The position numbers and the translations under genes were made by a program. From OMOG01 sp041485845 (GTDB taxonomy: Bacteria; Acidobacteriota; Terriglobia; Bryobacterales; Bryobacteraceae), in the NCBI GenBank assembly GCA_041485845.1, contig JBGPKH010000039.1:1-25659 (forward strand): a DNA stretch of 25,659 nucleotides, read 5' to 3'. Under the pieces are notes generated by a model. It did not search any database. It was not told where the DNA came from and saw only the letters and a program-made list of their open reading frames with translations. Positions 24,664 through 25,659 of this stretch are shown here, in pieces; within the stretch, counting starts at the first letter, position 1, and each line of letters opens with the position of its first letter.

Positions 24664-25081
24664 GAGATCCGCCCCGCTTTTCCGGTATAGTTATGTCTTG
24701 GCTGACGGAGAGCATGAAGACCGAACTCGTGTAATCTGCAACCTGCCTCTGCGCAACGCCCGCGAAGAGAAGGCCTTTAAGGCCGTCATCGCGTTCGTGC
24801 GGAACCAGCAAGAGGAAGGGATCGGCGTGACCGGCTACACGTTCAGCGCATCAGACACCTTCTATGGCTATTGGTGGGATGGAGACCGCGGCCGGTGGGT
24901 GGAAGACAAGATAGTTCTCCTGATGATCGACTACCAGATTTCCCTCGGCGACCCCGAAGCCCGCTCCCTCTCGGAACAAATCTCCGATCTCAAGGAGAAG
25001 ATTGCCGCGGCCTACAAGCACTACGGTTGCAAGCAGGATGAAGTTTGGGTGGTTTCCAACCCGATCAGCCGCTACCTGTAA
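24602..25081 (+). CDS. Hypothetical protein (about 130-160 aa), start uncertain
   Basis: Open frame to TAA at 25079-25081. From about 24665 it reads like protein: LFRYSYVLADGEHEDRTRVI, NAREEKAFKAVIAFVRNQQE, YTFSASDTFYGYWWDGDRGR, VEDKIVLLMIDYQISL, and a C-terminal helix SEQISDLKEKIAAAYKHYG followed by DEVWVVSNPISRYL. No family recognised. Possible starts are TTG 24581, GTG 24602 and TTG 24698; none has a good ribosome site, and the first two overlap the previous gene. The fold looks alpha/beta and soluble. It could be translated by coupling with the upstream gene or be its frameshifted continuation. Confidence 0.55.
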   Translation: MVSNLLIPPWFPPPAPRLADKRSAPLFRYSYVLADGEHEDRTRVICNLPLRNAREEKAFKAVIAFVRNQQEEGIGVTGYTFSASDTFYGYWWDGDRGRWVEDKIVLLMIDYQISLGDPEARSLSEQISDLKEKIAAAYKHYGCKQDEVWVVSNPISRYL

Positions 25082-25235
25082 AACGTCCGCCTGTGCCCCC
25101 AGTTCCGGGGACTTTTTGCCGCCTTCCGCCCCGGGAAGCCGGCCGTTCTACAAAATCGCGTGTCCTGAAGGCGTGAACGACCGAGAATTCCGGCGGCGCC
25201 TCGCCGAGCCGCTGTCGCGGGAGTGAGAATCGGGT

Positions 25236-25480
25236 ATGAGCACAGAACTGGAACCAGACGCACCGTATGCCCGCGGGATTCGAGGCGACAAGTATGAGTT
25301 GCGCGTGTTTAGGGCGGAGAACAACCCGAACGGGTTGATGTATTACGATTTATTCTGAGACGGCGAGAGGATGACGGAGAAGGGCAGCGCCCAGCCTGGC
25401 GAGAGCGAGGCGGATCTCGTGAATCGAGTGTTCGAGGTGCTTGAGAAATGCGGGGCCGGAAACCGCACCGGTCCGGATTT
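25236..25480 (+). pseudogene. Small conserved-looking gene interrupted by an in-frame TGA
   Basis: The ATG at 25236 gives MSTELEPDAPYARGIRGDKY then ELRVFRAENNPNGLMYYDLF, stopping at TGA 25356-25358. The same frame continues at once as DGERMTEKGSAQPGESEADL then VNRVFEVLEKCGAG, which is equally protein-like and continues the same apparent domain. The simplest reading is a TGG (Trp) to TGA change. The frame has no later stop before the window end, so the original C-terminus is unclear; I place it near the start of the next gene. An ATG at 25371 could in principle restart the second half. No family recognised. Confidence 0.5.
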
Positions 25481-25524
25481 AAGCGCAACTTTAATAACAA
25501 ACTCTCCCCCCGGCCCCCTCTGCG

Positions 25525-25659
25525 ATGATGGAGAAGATGATTCGCATCGCCAACGGCCAGGGCTTCTGGGGCGACTGGCTCGAAGCCCCCGTCCGCCAGG
25601 TCGAGGGCGGGCCGATCGACTACCTGATGATGGACTACCTGGCCGAAGTGACCATGTCC
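25525..25659 (+). CDS. AtuA family (acyclic terpene utilisation, DUF1446) protein, N-terminal 45 residues (runs off right edge)
   Basis: The frame is open from two consecutive ATGs (25525, 25528) to the window end. It reads IRIANGQGFWGDWLEAPVRQ, then VEGGPIDYLMMDYLAEVTMS, which matches the start of AtuA/DUF1446 proteins (IRI.N.QGFWGD and DYL..DYLAE). These are linked to acyclic terpene or acyl-CoA catabolism in Pseudomonas, but the wider family has other contexts. The internal ATG at 25537 is closest to the conserved part, with GGAG just before it. TTAATAACAAACT near 25489 could be a -10 region. Only the first domain edge is visible. Confidence 0.75.
   Translation, partial: MMEKMIRIANGQGFWGDWLEAPVRQVEGGPIDYLMMDYLAEVTMS

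Noticed and set aside
25356..25358. Selenocysteine codon at the in-frame TGA
   Set aside because: No convincing SECIS-like hairpin directly downstream, and the residue context (FxDGER) suggests loss of a Trp or similar codon, not a redox Cys.

Overview
The window is GC-rich (roughly 60-65% by eye), densely coded bacterial chromosome. Several features point to an Acidobacteriota genome of the Solibacter/Bryobacter type: a serine/threonine kinase fused to a TolB-like beta-propeller, tandem Tat-exported Gfo/Idh/MocA proteins, an exported CBM9-like protein, LPS transport genes (so a Gram-negative envelope) and short dispersed palindromes. This assignment is inferred from gene content; no rRNA or tRNA gene is present to confirm it.

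Layout. Positions 1-790 hold a minus-strand cluster of small genes, including a partial conserved gene at the left edge and a broken pRiA4b ORF-3-type gene. Positions 810-3434 encode a membrane-anchored receptor-like Ser/Thr kinase, followed by a decayed N-terminal kinase fragment on the opposite strand. Positions 3872-6702 carry two paralogous Tat-dependent Gfo/Idh/MocA oxidoreductases. A 14-copy 13-bp tandem repeat (6753-6937) separates them from rlmN. A divergent M16 peptidase gene follows at 8175-9461.

Positions 9634-15582 are a compact four-gene minus-strand operon: TonB-dependent receptor, YfiR-family periplasmic protein, CHASE8-like/HAMP hybrid histidine kinase, and a receiver plus kinase-like protein with degenerate ATP-binding motifs. 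Gene spacings are 9 bp, 7-19 bp and a 4-bp overlap. This is the most system-like locus here. It plausibly links outer-membrane sensing or uptake to a two-component relay through YfiR.

Positions 15975-18537 carry an exported CBM9-like protein, a TPR/polyproline/TonB-C protein and an outer-membrane beta-barrel. Positions 18600-21683 are lptB preceded by a very large LptC/LptA-like protein that contains two back-to-back palindromes in its coding frame. Positions 21769-23753 encode a NIPSNAP-like exported protein and an acyl-CoA carboxylase carboxyltransferase subunit.

From 23754 to 25500 the DNA looks accessory: a tyrosine-recombinase remnant, two unrecognised genes in locally AT-richer DNA, and a small gene interrupted by a stop. 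The window ends in the first 45 codons of an AtuA-like gene. A diverged 65-bp repeat occurs at both 9536-9600 and 15845-15909.
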